Below are positions 63,807-64,000 of a stretch of DNA of 64,000 bases, piece by piece. The notes below the pieces were generated by a model. It searched no databases. It saw only the letters and a list, made by a program, of their open reading frames with translations, and was not told the origin of the DNA. The DNA comes from Rhodospirillaceae bacterium (GTDB lineage: Bacteria; Pseudomonadota; Alphaproteobacteria; Rhodospirillales; Rhodospirillaceae): the NCBI GenBank assembly GCA_009694245.1, contig SHVO01000001.1, forward strand, positions 19,139 through 83,138, written 5' to 3'. Made by a program: the position numbers and the translations under genes. The first letter of the stretch is position 1. Each line of letters starts with the position of its first letter.

Positions 63807-64000
63807 AGGCCTAGTACTCGGAATCACTGATCCGCGAAAAGCGCAGTGAGGTCTCCAAGGTATTTCGAGAGGTGAGCCAGGCGCGAATTTACGGTATTCA
63901 CAGATATTACCCAATATTGGCTGGACACTCACCTAGCGCACTTCCCGATGCGAGGTGACAACAAGGTCGCGTGCGCTATTGCCCCACCATACTGCCTTCC

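Overview
The window is about 64 kb of GC-rich chromosome from an alphaproteobacterium. The evidence is a two-piece (permuted) tmRNA, an alphaproteobacterial set of neighbours (amidase-rnpB-mraZ-rsmH, hflK-hflC-deg protease-holC-ndk, DUF2066-hda-ppk-ppx, hdaH-xseB-ispA-dxs-tlyA, N-formylglutamate amidohydrolase-DUF1244), the family contents (SspB, EipB/DUF1849, 17 kDa antigen) and typical alphaproteobacterial intergenic palindromes. A member of the Rhodospirillales or a nearby order is plausible, but the order cannot be fixed from sequence reading alone. Almost everything is housekeeping core genome. No complete mobile element, prophage, CRISPR array or biosynthetic cluster was found.

Layout. 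1-1600: start of the division/cell-wall cluster on the minus strand (rsmH running off the window, mraZ), with a clear MraZ-type operator and promoter. 1.6-8.4 kb: an accessory block splitting mraZ from rnpB and a cell-wall amidase. It holds three REP-like palindromes, an exported methyltransferase-fold protein divergent from an exported short-chain dehydrogenase, an unknown polytopic membrane protein with a methyltransferase, and decayed IS256 and serine-recombinase fragments. 8.4-15.2 kb: rnpB, amidase, a DmdC-like acyl-CoA dehydrogenase, a giant AsmA protein. 15.2-22 kb: RHH protein, class II fumarase, hydrolase, a mazEF-type toxin-antitoxin pair with a perfect operator, class I fumarase, SspB, tmRNA, then thyA. 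22-32 kb: small exported protein, folA, exported S1 protease, Mrp, HflKC, Deg protease, holC, ndk, purN. 32-43 kb: an atypical PurM-like enzyme, DUF2066, Hda, SixA-like phosphatase, ppk, ppx, rnd, aspS. 43-64 kb: diguanylate cyclase, tandem EipB-like proteins, ROK kinase, MBL hydrolase, the isoprenoid block, sppA, aroC, fabI, YihY, a 17 kDa antigen-like lipoprotein, pdxH, a CDF transporter, gene remnants, a DMT transporter, a small exported protein, an N-formylglutamate amidohydrolase and DUF1244.

How the genes work together. Themes are envelope and protein quality control (HflKC, Deg protease, SppA, AsmA, EipB, amidase), ribosome rescue plus tag delivery (ssrA beside sspB, whose product hands tagged proteins to ClpXP), nucleotide and folate metabolism (thyA, folA, purN, purM-like, ndk), polyphosphate turnover (ppk, ppx), replication control (Hda, HolC) and isoprenoid supply (ispA, dxs). 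The most unusual points are the exported enzyme pair whose cofactors are normally cytosolic, the covarying palindromic repeats, the non-canonical PurM, two unrelated fumarases around a toxin-antitoxin pair, and tandem EipB paralogues. No wholly new defence or biosynthetic system was recognised.
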